NCBI GenBank assembly: GCA_036004685.1
Contig: DASYRE010000016.1
Location: forward strand, 48,330-112,329
Direction of reading: 5' to 3'
From: Candidatus Polarisedimenticolia bacterium
Lineage (GTDB): Bacteria; Acidobacteriota; Polarisedimenticolia; Gp22-AA2; AA152
Length of the DNA stretch: 64,000 bases
The notes beneath the pieces are model-generated. The model had not been told where the DNA came from. It ran no database searches and saw nothing but the letters and a program-made list of their open reading frames with translations. Every line of letters begins with the position of its first letter. Positions within the stretch are counted from its first letter, which is position 1. A program made the translations under genes and the position numbers. Positions 33,967 through 42,534 of the stretch are shown one piece after another.

Positions 33967-33995
33967 ACGCTAGGCGAAAGCAGAGCGAAAGTCAA
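33967..33995 (-). promoter_or_regulatory. lexA promoter with tandem repeat in the spacer
   Basis: Minus-strand -35 TTGACT (33990-33995), 17-bp spacer, -10 TAGCGT (33967-33972). Two copies of CTTTCGC (33985-33991 and 33974-33980), 11 bp apart, lie on this stretch. A protein bound here would block RNA polymerase, so LexA autoregulation is likely but the motif is not a known consensus. Confidence 0.5.
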
Positions 33996-34028
33996 CGAAT
34001 GTCCCCGGCGCGAGGGGCGCGTGGCGTG

Positions 34029-34619
34029 CTACTCTTTTTCCGCTCCGAACTTCGGCTCGTCGGACCCGAAGAGCACGTTGAACGTGGTGAGGCTGCCGTA
34101 ACAGCGCGTGATGTAGTGCTCCAGGCCCACCTTCTCCTCGTCGGTCAGCGTGGGATGGGAGTTGATCTTCTGCTCGAGCACGCGCAGCTGGTCGCGGACC
34201 ATCACGATCTTGTGGAAGAAGACATCCAGGGGGATCTCCTTCTCTTTGGTCCCTTCGCGTCCCGGCCGGAGGATCAAGGTCCCTCCCGCCCACCGGCCGC
34301 CCAGCTCGGTGTCTCCCAGGCCCATCAGCTCCTTCAGCGCCTCGCGAACCGCGCCCTTGATTTCCTCGTGAATCATCTCATCCTCCGAATCCGCCGGCCC
34401 GGGCTCGGCTCCGTTCGCTTCGCGGCTCACCGGGATTCCGGCGGCGACCTCTGCTTCGATCCTCTGGAGCTGGAACTGCTCGGGGTGGAGATGGCGCACC
34501 TCCCCTCCCTCGAAGCGCACCTTGACCTTCTCGCCGTCGCCGAAGCCCTCGACCTCGAGGACCTCTCCCCGGCCGAACCGGGGGCTGTAGATCATGTCGC
34601 CTGGCCTCAACCGCTCCAT
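34029..34619 (-). CDS. Conserved unknown with N-terminal Tudor-like domain
   Basis: 196 aa. Residues 1-50 (RPGDMIYSPRFGRGEVLEVEG, KVKVRFEGG) resemble the Tudor-like domain at the C-terminus of UvrD/PcrA helicases and CarD/TRCF proteins, which bind RNA polymerase. An acidic linker follows. The C-terminal ~90 residues, with PLDVFFHKIVMVRDQLRVLE and HPTLTDEEK, form a helical part of unknown fold. A link to transcription is a reasonable guess from the first domain only. It lies 68 bp upstream of lexA on the same strand. Confidence 0.7.
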   Translation of the reverse strand: MERLRPGDMIYSPRFGRGEVLEVEGFGDGEKVKVRFEGGEVRHLHPEQFQLQRIEAEVAAGIPVSREANGAEPGPADSEDEMIHEEIKGAVREALKELMGLGDTELGGRWAGGTLILRPGREGTKEKEIPLDVFFHKIVMVRDQLRVLEQKINSHPTLTDEEKVGLEHYITRCYGSLTTFNVLFGSDEPKFGAEKE

Positions 34620-34669
34620 GGTGGGCCTCCTGTGCTTGAGCGCGGCCGGCTCGCCGCGCGGGGCGCCGC

Positions 34670-34675
34670 ATTATA
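34670..34675 (-). promoter_or_regulatory. Extended -10 box of the Tudor-like gene
   Basis: Minus-strand TGT TATAAT, 50 bp upstream of the ATG at 34619; an AGGAGG-type ribosome site is in the leader. No clear -35 is visible, as expected for an extended -10 promoter. Confidence 0.5.
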
Positions 34676-34704
34676 ACACCGCCTCCCCGGGGAAGCGGGT
34701 CCGC

Positions 34705-34733
34705 TTGAACCGCTCCCGCCTCGCGGAGATAAT
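34705..34733 (+). promoter_or_regulatory. Promoter of the DUF4416 gene
   Basis: -35 TTGAAC (34705-34710), 17-bp spacer, -10 GATAAT (34728-34733), facing away from the Tudor-like gene promoter. Confidence 0.55.
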
Positions 34734-34759
34734 ACGCGGCGCGTCAAGGAGAGCTGCTC

Positions 34760-35332
34760 TTGGGAACCGTCCACGCGCATCCCCCCGTCAAGCTCGTGAC
34801 CGCCCTCCTGGGCCGTGATCTCGCCCTCCTGGCCGAGATCGAGAACCGCATCGAGAAAGCCTACGGCCCGGTGGAGGAGCGCAGCGAGGTGTTCCTGTTC
34901 ACCCACGCTCACCGATTCGACCTGGAGATGGGGGAGAACCTCAGCAAGCGCGTGATCTCCTTCGCGGAGCTCCTCCCGGTGGAGAAATTCCCGGAGGTGA
35001 AGCTGTTCGCCAACGATCTGGAATGGGAGTACCGGGAGCACCTCATCGATCGGAGCCGCCGGCTGGTCAACATCGATCCCGGCTACGTCACCCTCTCGAA
35101 AGTGGTCCTGGCGTCGACGCGGAACTACGCGCATCACATCTATCTCGGACAGGGAGTGTATGCCGAGCTACTCCTCCGCTACCATCGCGGGGCTCTCCGG
35201 AACCTGCCGTGGACCTACCCCGATTTCCGGACGCACCTGGTGCATTCCTTCTTCTCCCGGACCCGGGATCGCTACCAGGTGCAGCTCCGGGCGCGTTTCG
35301 CGCATCCTCCCGATTCCCGGCCCGCCCCTTAA
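34760..35332 (+). CDS. DUF4416 family protein
   Basis: 190 aa from a TTG start preceded by AAGGAG. It keeps the family phrases PVKLVTALL, VSF-like VISFAELL, EVKLFANDLEWEYR, VNIDPGYVTLSKVVLAS and IYLGQGVYAEL, with PWTYPDFR near the C-terminus. The role of DUF4416 proteins is unknown. No signal peptide or membrane segment is seen, so it is cytoplasmic. Its 3' end overlaps the convergent HAD gene by 4 bp. Confidence 0.88.
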   Translation: MGTVHAHPPVKLVTALLGRDLALLAEIENRIEKAYGPVEERSEVFLFTHAHRFDLEMGENLSKRVISFAELLPVEKFPEVKLFANDLEWEYREHLIDRSRRLVNIDPGYVTLSKVVLASTRNYAHHIYLGQGVYAELLLRYHRGALRNLPWTYPDFRTHLVHSFFSRTRDRYQVQLRARFAHPPDSRPAP

Positions 35333-36012
35333 TGGACTTCCTCCTTCCCGTCCGATTCGGGATCCATCGGAAAGTGGCGGAGGAGATCCCGCAAATCGTC
35401 GCCGCGGCACACGGCGCTCGCCGCCCGCTCCGCCTCTTCATCGGCCGGATTCAACGCCACCGAGAACCCGACGGCGCGGAACATCGAGACGTCGCCGGCC
35501 GAGTCGCCTACGGCGATGACGCGAGCGGGCGGAATCCCGAACTGGTTGCAGAACAGCTCGACCGCGTCGTCCTTCCGGCCGTGCTCCACGTTGATCTTGA
35601 CCTCTCCCGTGAAGCACCCCTGCCGCGTGACGAGCCGGTTGGCGATCGTGAAATCCAGGTCCAGCTCCCGGTGGATCCGTTCCGCGAGAAGCGTCAGCCC
35701 CGTCGAGATCACCCCGACTTTCATCCCCCGATCCCTCAGAATGGCGCGAATCTCCCGGGCACCCGGCCTCAGGGTCACCGCGTCGGCGATTCTCTTGAGC
35801 TCCCGCACGCGCTTTCCCTTCCAGCGCGCCGCGTCGAGAAGGCAGAACATGGAGTAATCGATGGCGCCGCTGCGGAGCCGCTCCTGGTAGACTTCGGCGT
35901 CGCCCGCCCACAGCGCCAGGACCTCGTGCAGATGCTGCCAGAAGCTGGGGACGGTGGTCAGGGTGCCGTCGAGATCGAAAAGGACGGCGAGGAAGGGGGG
36001 CGTCGAGGTCAT
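35329..36012 (-). CDS. HAD superfamily (subfamily IB, SerB-like) phosphatase
   Basis: 227 aa. HAD motif I is DLDGTL near residues 12-17 (nucleophile Asp and general acid Asp). The STG of motif II is near 105, the motif III Lys in EHGRKDDAV near 145, and motif IV GDSAGDVSMF near 168-177. The helical cap after motif I fits subfamily IB, whose members include phosphoserine phosphatase. The substrate is not readable. It follows an HD-GYP gene on the same strand by 28 bp and may share its transcript. Confidence 0.85.
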   Translation of the reverse strand: MTSTPPFLAVLFDLDGTLTTVPSFWQHLHEVLALWAGDAEVYQERLRSGAIDYSMFCLLDAARWKGKRVRELKRIADAVTLRPGAREIRAILRDRGMKVGVISTGLTLLAERIHRELDLDFTIANRLVTRQGCFTGEVKINVEHGRKDDAVELFCNQFGIPPARVIAVGDSAGDVSMFRAVGFSVALNPADEEAERAASAVCRGDDLRDLLRHFPMDPESDGKEEVH

Positions 36013-36040
36013 CGGGGTTCCCGGGGACGGCGCCGGAGGG

Positions 36041-37789
36041 CTATTCCTTCAGATCCCCGCGGCGGTGGAGATCGACCACGACGTTGACCAGCTGCGGATC
36101 GTGGGCCGAGCCGGCGAGCTCCTTCAGCCGCGCCACGGCCCGCTCGACCGACATCGCCTTCTGGTACGGGCGGTTGGTCGTCATGGCGTCGAACGTGTCC
36201 GCGACGTTCACGATCCGCGCGATCAGCGGAATCTCCTCGGCGCGCAGGCCGGCGGGATAGCCCCCGCCGTCCCACCGCTCGTGGTGATGGCGGACGGCGG
36301 GATTGATCTCCTTCATGTTCTTGATCGGGGCGAGCATCGACGCCCCTTTCTCCGGATGCTGCTTCATGTAGCGGTACTCGTCGTCGGTGAGGACGCTCGG
36401 CTTCCGGAGGATCCGATCGTCGATGCCGATCTTCCCCACGTCGTGGAGGAGCGAGCCGATCTGGACGTTGCGCACCTCCCGCGCCCCGAGGCCCAGCGAC
36501 CGCGCGATGAGCACCGACAGCTTGCTGACGCGCTCCGAGTGCCCGCGCGTGTAGGGATCCTTCTCGTCGATGGCGGCGGCGAGGGCCTTGATCGTGCTCA
36601 TGAACAGCTCCTGGTTCTCCTGCGCCGCCGCGTGCAGCTTCTGAATGTGATCCTGGATCTGATCCGACATCCGGTTGTAGGTCTCCGCCAGCTCGCCGAT
36701 CTCGTTGCGCGAGCGGACGCTGGCGCGCACCTCGAAATCGCCCCGCGCGAAGGCGCGCGCCGTCTCCGCGAGCTGGTTGATCGGCCGCGCGATCGAAGCC
36801 GCCAGCCAGACCGAGAAGACCAGGGCGAGGCCGAGGGCGACTCCCGCCCAGGTGATCGTACTCTGGATCATCGCCCGAACCGAGGAATAAGCGAGGCGCC
36901 TCTCCACCTGGACGAAGATCCCCCAGCCCAGCTCGGTGAGATCGACGCTGGCGAGGAACTCGCGCTGCACGCCGTCGAGCGTCAGGGCGAAGTCGGAGGT
37001 TTCCTTGCTCTTGGTCGGGTTCTCCAGGAACTTCCTCACGATCCCGAACTTCCGGTAATCGGTCCGGCCCAGGATCCCCTCCTCGTCGAGCGCCGCGAAC
37101 AGGTTCCCCTTGGAGTCGAGGGCGTAGACGGTGTATCCGAGCAGCCGCGGCCCGACGGCCCGATCCCACAGCGTCGTGACGTCGATCAGGCTCTGGAGCA
37201 CCGCATGGACTTCCCCTCCCTGCCGGCCGCCGACGGGCGTCGAGAACGCCACGGCGAAGCTGCGCGCCCCCTGGGCGCCGAGAGGAAACGGATCGGAAAA
37301 CGTCGTTCCGCCGCCGCGCGCCCGCACCGCGCCGCGCGCCAGCATCTCCTCCACTTCCGCCGGAAAGCGCGACCCCGTTCGCACGGCGTCGAAACGCCCC
37401 CCTTCCGCCGGGAGGTAGCGCAGCAGGATGAGGTCGTTCCCCAGATAGCGCGTCATGGCGGAGCGATCCGCCAGGACTTCCCGGATCGCCTCGGGCCCTC
37501 CCTTGCGCATGACCGCTTCGAAGAGGTCCGCCTGCTTCATCAGCTGGATCTTGATCTCTTCGAGGCTGCTGCTCAGCGAGCGCGCGATCGAAGCCGCCAC
37601 CAGGAGCTGGTTCTCCTGCGTCGAGGTGATCAGCGACTCCCGCGAGATGGCGATCTGTTTGTACGCGGCGAGGCTCAACGGGAGCAGGCCGGTGATGAGC
37701 AGGACGATGAGGAGGGTGTAGAGGATGCGGATGCGGGGCCCGCCTCGCTCCAGATCCCCGGGCAACGGCGCCCTGCTTTCGGGTGGCAT
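36041..37789 (-). CDS. Membrane HD-GYP phosphodiesterase with sensor loop and HAMP domain
   Basis: 582 aa from the ATG at 37789. The frame extends to 37882, but a perfect promoter at 37854-37882 overlaps that stretch, so the shorter start is used. One helix near residue 20 and another near 300 bracket a periplasmic sensor region. A HAMP domain (ASIARPINQLAETARAFARG) follows. The HD-GYP domain has GHSERVSKL, LLHDVGKIG and HHHERWDGGGYP, with all expected metal ligands. It probably degrades cyclic di-GMP in response to an outside signal. The protein encoded just upstream is a second HD-GYP. Confidence 0.9.
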   Translation of the reverse strand: MPPESRAPLPGDLERGGPRIRILYTLLIVLLITGLLPLSLAAYKQIAISRESLITSTQENQLLVAASIARSLSSSLEEIKIQLMKQADLFEAVMRKGGPEAIREVLADRSAMTRYLGNDLILLRYLPAEGGRFDAVRTGSRFPAEVEEMLARGAVRARGGGTTFSDPFPLGAQGARSFAVAFSTPVGGRQGGEVHAVLQSLIDVTTLWDRAVGPRLLGYTVYALDSKGNLFAALDEEGILGRTDYRKFGIVRKFLENPTKSKETSDFALTLDGVQREFLASVDLTELGWGIFVQVERRLAYSSVRAMIQSTITWAGVALGLALVFSVWLAASIARPINQLAETARAFARGDFEVRASVRSRNEIGELAETYNRMSDQIQDHIQKLHAAAQENQELFMSTIKALAAAIDEKDPYTRGHSERVSKLSVLIARSLGLGAREVRNVQIGSLLHDVGKIGIDDRILRKPSVLTDDEYRYMKQHPEKGASMLAPIKNMKEINPAVRHHHERWDGGGYPAGLRAEEIPLIARIVNVADTFDAMTTNRPYQKAMSVERAVARLKELAGSAHDPQLVNVVVDLHRRGDLKE

Positions 37790-37853
37790 CCCTGGGCGTC
37801 CTCCCGCAGGGTGCGAGGTCGTCTCGTAGGCCGGCCGCTCGCGGCGGGGCGGG

Positions 37854-37882
37854 ATTATAGGGAATCGTTCCGGGAGTGTCAA
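37854..37882 (-). promoter_or_regulatory. Consensus promoter of the HAMP/HD-GYP gene
   Basis: TTGACA (37877-37882), 17 bp, TATAAT (37854-37859): a perfect match at both boxes. It is in the 12-bp gap plus the first codons of the longer frame and fixes the start at 37789. The transcript would start near 37847. Confidence 0.8.
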
Positions 37883-37894
37883 CGAATGGCCGGA

Positions 37895-38998
37895 TCAGCC
37901 GGTCGCGGCCGTCGGTTCGGTCGATTCGGCGGGATCGGGCTCCGCCTCATGTCCCAGGATGGAGATGAAGGCGTCGACGCAGCGCCCGTCGAACTGGATG
38001 CCCGCGCACCGGCGCATCTCCTGGATCGCCTCCTGCAGCGTGCGACCCGGACGGTAGGGCCGGGTGGACGTCATCGCGTCGAACGAGTCGGCGAGGCAGA
38101 CGATCCGCGCCGTCTGCGGAATCGCCTCCCCCTTCAGTCCGTCGGGGTATCCGGTGCCGTCCCAGCTTTCGTGATGATGCCGGATTCCGGAGATGTGGTT
38201 CTCCAGGGAGCGCACGGGCGTCAGAATCTGGGCGCCGATCACCGGATGCTGCTTGATCAGGTCGAATTCCTCCTTGGTCAGCTTTCCGGGCTTGTTCAGG
38301 ACCTTGTCGTCCATCCCGATCTTCCCGATGTCGTGAAGCAGGCCGATCTGGCCGATGGTGCGGACCTCCGCCGCCGGGAGGTCGAGGCCGCGGGCGATCA
38401 TCATGGCGAACCGCGAGACCCGCTGGGAGTGGCCGGCGGTGTACCGGTCCTTGGCCTCCAGCGCCACCGCGAGTGACTGGATGGCGCTCAGGTAGCTGTT
38501 TTCCACCTCCTGCTTCGCTTCCTTCAGCTCCCGCAGCGCGTCCCGCAGCTCGGCGTTCTTCTTTTGAAGGTCGACGAGCAGGCGCTCGTTGGTCCGGCGC
38601 ATTGCCGCCTGGCGGATCAGCGAGGTGACGGTGAACTTCAGATCCTCCGGCTCCCACGGCCTGGCGATGTAGCGGTCGAGGCCGGCGTTATTGAAGGCGT
38701 ACACCGCCTCCTCCAGGCTGGGCCGGTCCGAGACCAGGATCTTGATCACGCCCGGGAACTGGCTGTGGACGATTTCGAGAAAACGGGTGCCGGGGATTCC
38801 CGGCAGCCCCTGCTTGGTGATCACCATCTCCAGGTACTTCCCATCGCTCCGAATGCGGTACAGCAGGCCGAGCCCCTCCTCCGAGGAATGGGCCACCAGG
38901 ATCTCCTGCTCCCGGCCGAGGGCCTCGCCCACCGCGCCGTGCAGAGATTCCAGGGAATCGGAGTTGTCGTCGACCAGAACGATCGTGCCTTGACTCAA
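37895..38998 (-). CDS. Response-regulator-like HD-GYP protein with degenerate receiver
   Basis: 367 aa. Residues 1-125 form a receiver fold with the acidic pair D10-D11, but the phospho-acceptor Asp is Lys62 (VITKQGLPG) and the conserved Lys is Arg113 (YIARPWEP). A coiled linker (about 130-175) leads to an HD-GYP domain that looks intact: H222-D223 in LLHDIGKIG and the GYP at 283-285 in HHHESWDGTGYP. So it is probably an active phosphodiesterase controlled by something other than phosphorylation of this site. The gene precedes the HAMP/HD-GYP gene on the same strand, though that has its own promoter. Confidence 0.9.
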   Translation of the reverse strand: MSQGTIVLVDDNSDSLESLHGAVGEALGREQEILVAHSSEEGLGLLYRIRSDGKYLEMVITKQGLPGIPGTRFLEIVHSQFPGVIKILVSDRPSLEEAVYAFNNAGLDRYIARPWEPEDLKFTVTSLIRQAAMRRTNERLLVDLQKKNAELRDALRELKEAKQEVENSYLSAIQSLAVALEAKDRYTAGHSQRVSRFAMMIARGLDLPAAEVRTIGQIGLLHDIGKIGMDDKVLNKPGKLTKEEFDLIKQHPVIGAQILTPVRSLENHISGIRHHHESWDGTGYPDGLKGEAIPQTARIVCLADSFDAMTSTRPYRPGRTLQEAIQEMRRCAGIQFDGRCVDAFISILGHEAEPDPAESTEPTAATG

Positions 38999-39168
38999 GG
39001 GTTTCCCCGGGAGGCGGTTCGTCCCCCGGAAATATAGGGATGGAGAGGCGCTCTCAGCAAGCTCCGCGCGGCGCCTGGTGGAGTCAATCCCCCGTCGCGC
39101 GCCTTCCGTCAGGCTGGAACCTTACGCCTATCAATGGTTTATAGGCCGGCGGGCGGCGCCGGACTTCG

Positions 39169-39197
39169 TTGATCTTTCCCGACCCGGGAGCTATACT
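39169..39197 (+). promoter_or_regulatory. Promoter of the waaA-hldE operon
   Basis: -35 TTGATC (39169-39174), 17-bp spacer, -10 TATACT (39192-39197). A GGGAGGGGAGG ribosome site precedes the waaA ATG at 39242. Confidence 0.7.
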
Positions 39198-39241
39198 CGC
39201 GGCCCCGCTCCCGCCCCCGGGGCTGCGGGAGGGGAGGCTGG

Positions 39242-40510
39242 ATGGTCTGGATCTACTCCGCCCTGCTCGCTCTTGCCGCCGCCGCCTCCCTCCCCTTTCT
39301 GCTGGTTTTCAGCCTCCGCGACGCCGATCTCCGCCGGCATTGGGGAGAGAGGCTGGGAGGCCTCCCCCTCTTCCCGCCCGGGCGCCGGCCCCTCTGGGTC
39401 CATGCGGCGTCGGTCGGCGAAGTGGTGGCGGGCCGCCGAATCCTCCAGGAGCTGGAGGAGATCTCACCGGGCATCCCGATCCTCCTCTCCTCCACCACTC
39501 CCGCCGGGCGGCGCCACGCCGCGAAATCGGTGGACGCAGGCTCCCGGGCCGCATTCTTCCCGCTCGATCTCGGGTTCGTCATGCGACGGAGTCTTGGAAG
39601 ACTCCGCCCCCGGGCGCTCGTCTTGATCGAAACGGAAATCTGGCCGAATCTCCTGCGGGAGTGCCGGCGCGCGCGGATTCCGGTGATCCTGGTGAACGGA
39701 AGGATCTCCGAGCGCAGCTTCCCGCGCTATCGGAGGATCCGGCCGCTGATTGAGTCCGCGCTGGCGCGCGTCGAGCTCTTCGCCATGCAGACCGAGCGCG
39801 ACGCCGGGCGGATCCAGGCGCTCGGCGCGCCGCCTGGGCGGACGCGCGTCCTCGGAAACGTGAAATGGGACCTCGCCGCGGGACGCGCTTCGGCCGCCGA
39901 AGCGCGGCGCCGCCTCGGCTGGCCCGCCGAGGCGCCCGTTCTCGTGGCGGGCAGCACGTCGGAAGGAGAAGAGGAGATTCTTCTCCCAGCCTGGACGAGG
40001 CTGCGATCCGAGTTTCCGGAGCTGCGATTCCTCCTCGCTCCCCGGCATCCCCACCGCTTCGAGCGGGTCGCGACACTGCTCGCGGGGAAGGCGATTCCTT
40101 TCGCGCGACGCAGCGCCGGGGAGGCGCGCGAGGCTCCCGTCCTCCTGCTCGATACCATCGGTGAGCTGGCGCCGCTTTATGCCGCGGCGACGATCTGTTT
40201 CGTCGGGGGCAGCCTGGTGCCGCGCGGAGGCCAGAACCTGATGGAGCCCGCGGCCGCCGGACGCCCCGTCCTGTTCGGCCCGCGGACCGAGAATTTCGCG
40301 GCCGCGGCCGAGGCCCTCCTCGAGGCGGGAGCGGGATTTCGCGTCGACGGCGCCGATTCCCTGGAGCGCGAGGTCGGCCGCCTGCTTCGCGACCCCGCCG
40401 CCTGCCAGCGGGCCGGAGAGCGGGCCCTCGCCGTCGTCGCGCAAAACCGCGGCGCGGCGCGCCGCAGCGCCGAGGCGATTGCCGGGATCCTCGCTCGGGG
40501 CGATCGATGA
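39242..40510 (+). CDS. waaA: 3-deoxy-D-manno-octulosonic acid (Kdo) transferase WaaA
   Basis: 422 aa GT-B enzyme that puts Kdo onto lipid A precursor at the inner membrane. An N-terminal hydrophobic segment (residues 5-25) is the anchor. WVHAASVGEV near 50-60 holds the conserved catalytic Glu. ETEIWPNLL near 130, GNVKWD near 200 and the C-terminal GGSLVPRGGQNLMEP near 320 are standard KdtA features. Its stop overlaps lpxK by 4 bp. First gene of a tightly packed LPS precursor operon. Confidence 0.94.
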   Translation: MVWIYSALLALAAAASLPFLLVFSLRDADLRRHWGERLGGLPLFPPGRRPLWVHAASVGEVVAGRRILQELEEISPGIPILLSSTTPAGRRHAAKSVDAGSRAAFFPLDLGFVMRRSLGRLRPRALVLIETEIWPNLLRECRRARIPVILVNGRISERSFPRYRRIRPLIESALARVELFAMQTERDAGRIQALGAPPGRTRVLGNVKWDLAAGRASAAEARRRLGWPAEAPVLVAGSTSEGEEEILLPAWTRLRSEFPELRFLLAPRHPHRFERVATLLAGKAIPFARRSAGEAREAPVLLLDTIGELAPLYAAATICFVGGSLVPRGGQNLMEPAAAGRPVLFGPRTENFAAAAEALLEAGAGFRVDGADSLEREVGRLLRDPAACQRAGERALAVVAQNRGAARRSAEAIAGILARGDR

Positions 40511-41592
40511 CCGTCTCTCCCGGCCCCCTCCGCTGGCTGCTGGCCCCGCCGGGGCTTCTCTATCGGGGAGCGGTCGCCCTGCGCAATCTTCTTTACGAAC
40601 GGGGAGTCCTGCGCTCCGTCCACGCGGGCGTTCCGGTGATCAGCGTGGGGAACCTGACGTTGGGAGGGTCGGGGAAGACCCCTTTCGTGGCCTATCTCGC
40701 CGCTCGGATGCACGCCGAGGGACGCCGGATCGCGATCGCCAGCCGAGGCTACGGCGGCCGCCGGCACGACGCGCCGATCGTCGTCTCCGAAGGCGCCGGC
40801 GCGTTGGCGACGGCCGAGGAGGCCGGCGACGAGCCGGTGCTGCTCTCCGAGCTGGCCCGCGGCGCCGCCGTGATCGTCTGCCGGGATCGGGCCGCGGCGG
40901 CCCTGTTCGCCCGCGACCGGCTCGGCTCGCAAATCATTCTGCTCGACGACGGGTTCCAGCACCGGCGCCTGCACCGCGACGCCGACCTTCTCCTGATCGA
41001 CGCCTTCGAGGGAATCGGCAATGGTAGAATGTTGCCGCTCGGCCCGCTCCGCGAGCCGGCCGGGGAGATGAGGAGGGCCCACGCGATCGTCGTCACGGGG
41101 GCCGCGGAAGATCTCCGGGCCGGCACCGACCGGATCCGCGGAGTGATGCGCCGTCTCGGCCTCGAGACTCCTCTCTTCACCTGCGAGCGGGTGGTGGCGG
41201 GTTTCCTGCGCGCCGAGACCGAAGAACCCGTCGACGCCGGGGTCCTGAAGGGAATGAGAGTCCTGGCGTTCTCCGGAATCGCCCAGCCGCGCTCGTTCGA
41301 ATCGGACCTCCGGGCTTCGGGGCTGAGCTTGGCGGGCGCGCTTCGCTTCCGGGACCACCAGCGCTTCGCTCCGGTCCATCTGGAGCGCATTCGCGCCGCG
41401 GCCCGGGAGGCGGGAGCCGACTTGATCGTGACGACCGAAAAGGACCGGATGCGCCTGGGGACCGCCCGGCTCGGTCCTCCTCTTTATACGCTTCGCATCC
41501 GACTGGCGCCCTCCCGGGAGGAGGAGCTTTGGAGATTCCTCTCGGATCGGATCTCCTCTTCGCCGGCCGGCGCCGGCTCTCCGGTTTTCTGA
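40507..41592 (+). CDS. lpxK: Tetraacyldisaccharide 4'-kinase LpxK
   Basis: 361 aa. It phosphorylates the 4' position of the lipid A disaccharide. The P-loop is GNLTLGGSGKTP near residues 51-62. Further family features are SRGYGG near 82, the DDGFQH near 151 and the late TTEKDRMRL near 305. ATGA overlap with waaA and direct abutment with the acyltransferase gene show coupled translation. Confidence 0.94.
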   Translation: MTVSPGPLRWLLAPPGLLYRGAVALRNLLYERGVLRSVHAGVPVISVGNLTLGGSGKTPFVAYLAARMHAEGRRIAIASRGYGGRRHDAPIVVSEGAGALATAEEAGDEPVLLSELARGAAVIVCRDRAAAALFARDRLGSQIILLDDGFQHRRLHRDADLLLIDAFEGIGNGRMLPLGPLREPAGEMRRAHAIVVTGAAEDLRAGTDRIRGVMRRLGLETPLFTCERVVAGFLRAETEEPVDAGVLKGMRVLAFSGIAQPRSFESDLRASGLSLAGALRFRDHQRFAPVHLERIRAAAREAGADLIVTTEKDRMRLGTARLGPPLYTLRIRLAPSREEELWRFLSDRISSSPAGAGSPVF

Positions 41593-42534
41593 ATGCCCAG
41601 ACGGAATCGAGCGCTGCGTAACTGGGTCGAGGGGGCCCTGGTCCAGCTGATCTTCGCGGTCCTCAGGGTCCTGCCGCGCCGTGTCCGGCTGCTCGCGGGG
41701 AAGGGCCTCGGCCTGGGTCTGTACCGGCTCTCGCCGCGCCACCGGCGCATGGCCCACGCCAACCTGGAGCGGGCCTTCGGGGACGGTCTTTCCCCCTTGG
41801 AGAAGCAGCGGATCGCCCGGGCCTCCTTCGCCCATCTCGGGCTCCTCCTGTGCGACAGCCTCGCCTTCCCGCAGGTCGATCCGGAGCGCGTGTCGGAGAT
41901 CGCGGTGTTCGAAGGGCTGGAGCACGTGCGGGAAGCCTACGCGCAAAGGAAGGGCGTGTTCGTCTTCTCGGGCCATTACGGCAACTGGGAGATGGTCGCG
42001 CTCCTCCAGGGTTACCTCGGCCTTCCCCTGGCGATGGTGACGCGCCCCCTCGACAACCCGTTTCTCGAGCGCCAGCTCCACCGCTACCGCACCCTCTCGG
42101 GGAACCGCGTGATTCACAAGCGAGGGGCGGCGCGCGAGATCCTGCGGGCCATCCGGGAAGGCTGGGGAGTGGCCATCGTCATCGATCAGAATGTCCGCGG
42201 CGAAGACGGGATCTTCGTCGATTTCTTCGGCTCCCCGGCCTCCACCACTCCCGCCCTGGCGACGCTGGCGCTCAAGACCGAGGCTCCCATCATTCCGGTC
42301 TTCGGCATCCCGCTACCCGACGGGCGGTATCGCGTCCGCTACCTTCCCGAAGTGCGCTTCCAGAAATCGGGCGACACGAAAAGGGACATTCTCGAGCTGA
42401 CGCAGATTTGCACCCGCATCATCGAAGATCAGGTGCGGCGCGAGCCGGAATTCTGGGTCTGGATGCACCGCCGCTGGCGGACCCGCCCTCCCGAGGAAGC
42501 GGCCGCCATCCGGCAGCGGCAGGCGCGGGCATGA
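41593..42534 (+). CDS. LpxL/HtrB-type lipid A lauroyl/lysophospholipid acyltransferase
   Basis: 313 aa. The start ATG follows the lpxK stop directly. An N-terminal hydrophobic helix is at about 13-30. The acyltransferase His/Glu motif is SGHYGNWE near residue 134, followed by TRPLDNPFLE near 155 and QNVRGEDGIFVDFFG near 200. The family adds secondary acyl chains to lipid A or precursors. Which chain and position are not readable, so no symbol is given. Confidence 0.88.
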   Translation: MPRRNRALRNWVEGALVQLIFAVLRVLPRRVRLLAGKGLGLGLYRLSPRHRRMAHANLERAFGDGLSPLEKQRIARASFAHLGLLLCDSLAFPQVDPERVSEIAVFEGLEHVREAYAQRKGVFVFSGHYGNWEMVALLQGYLGLPLAMVTRPLDNPFLERQLHRYRTLSGNRVIHKRGAAREILRAIREGWGVAIVIDQNVRGEDGIFVDFFGSPASTTPALATLALKTEAPIIPVFGIPLPDGRYRVRYLPEVRFQKSGDTKRDILELTQICTRIIEDQVRREPEFWVWMHRRWRTRPPEEAAAIRQRQARA

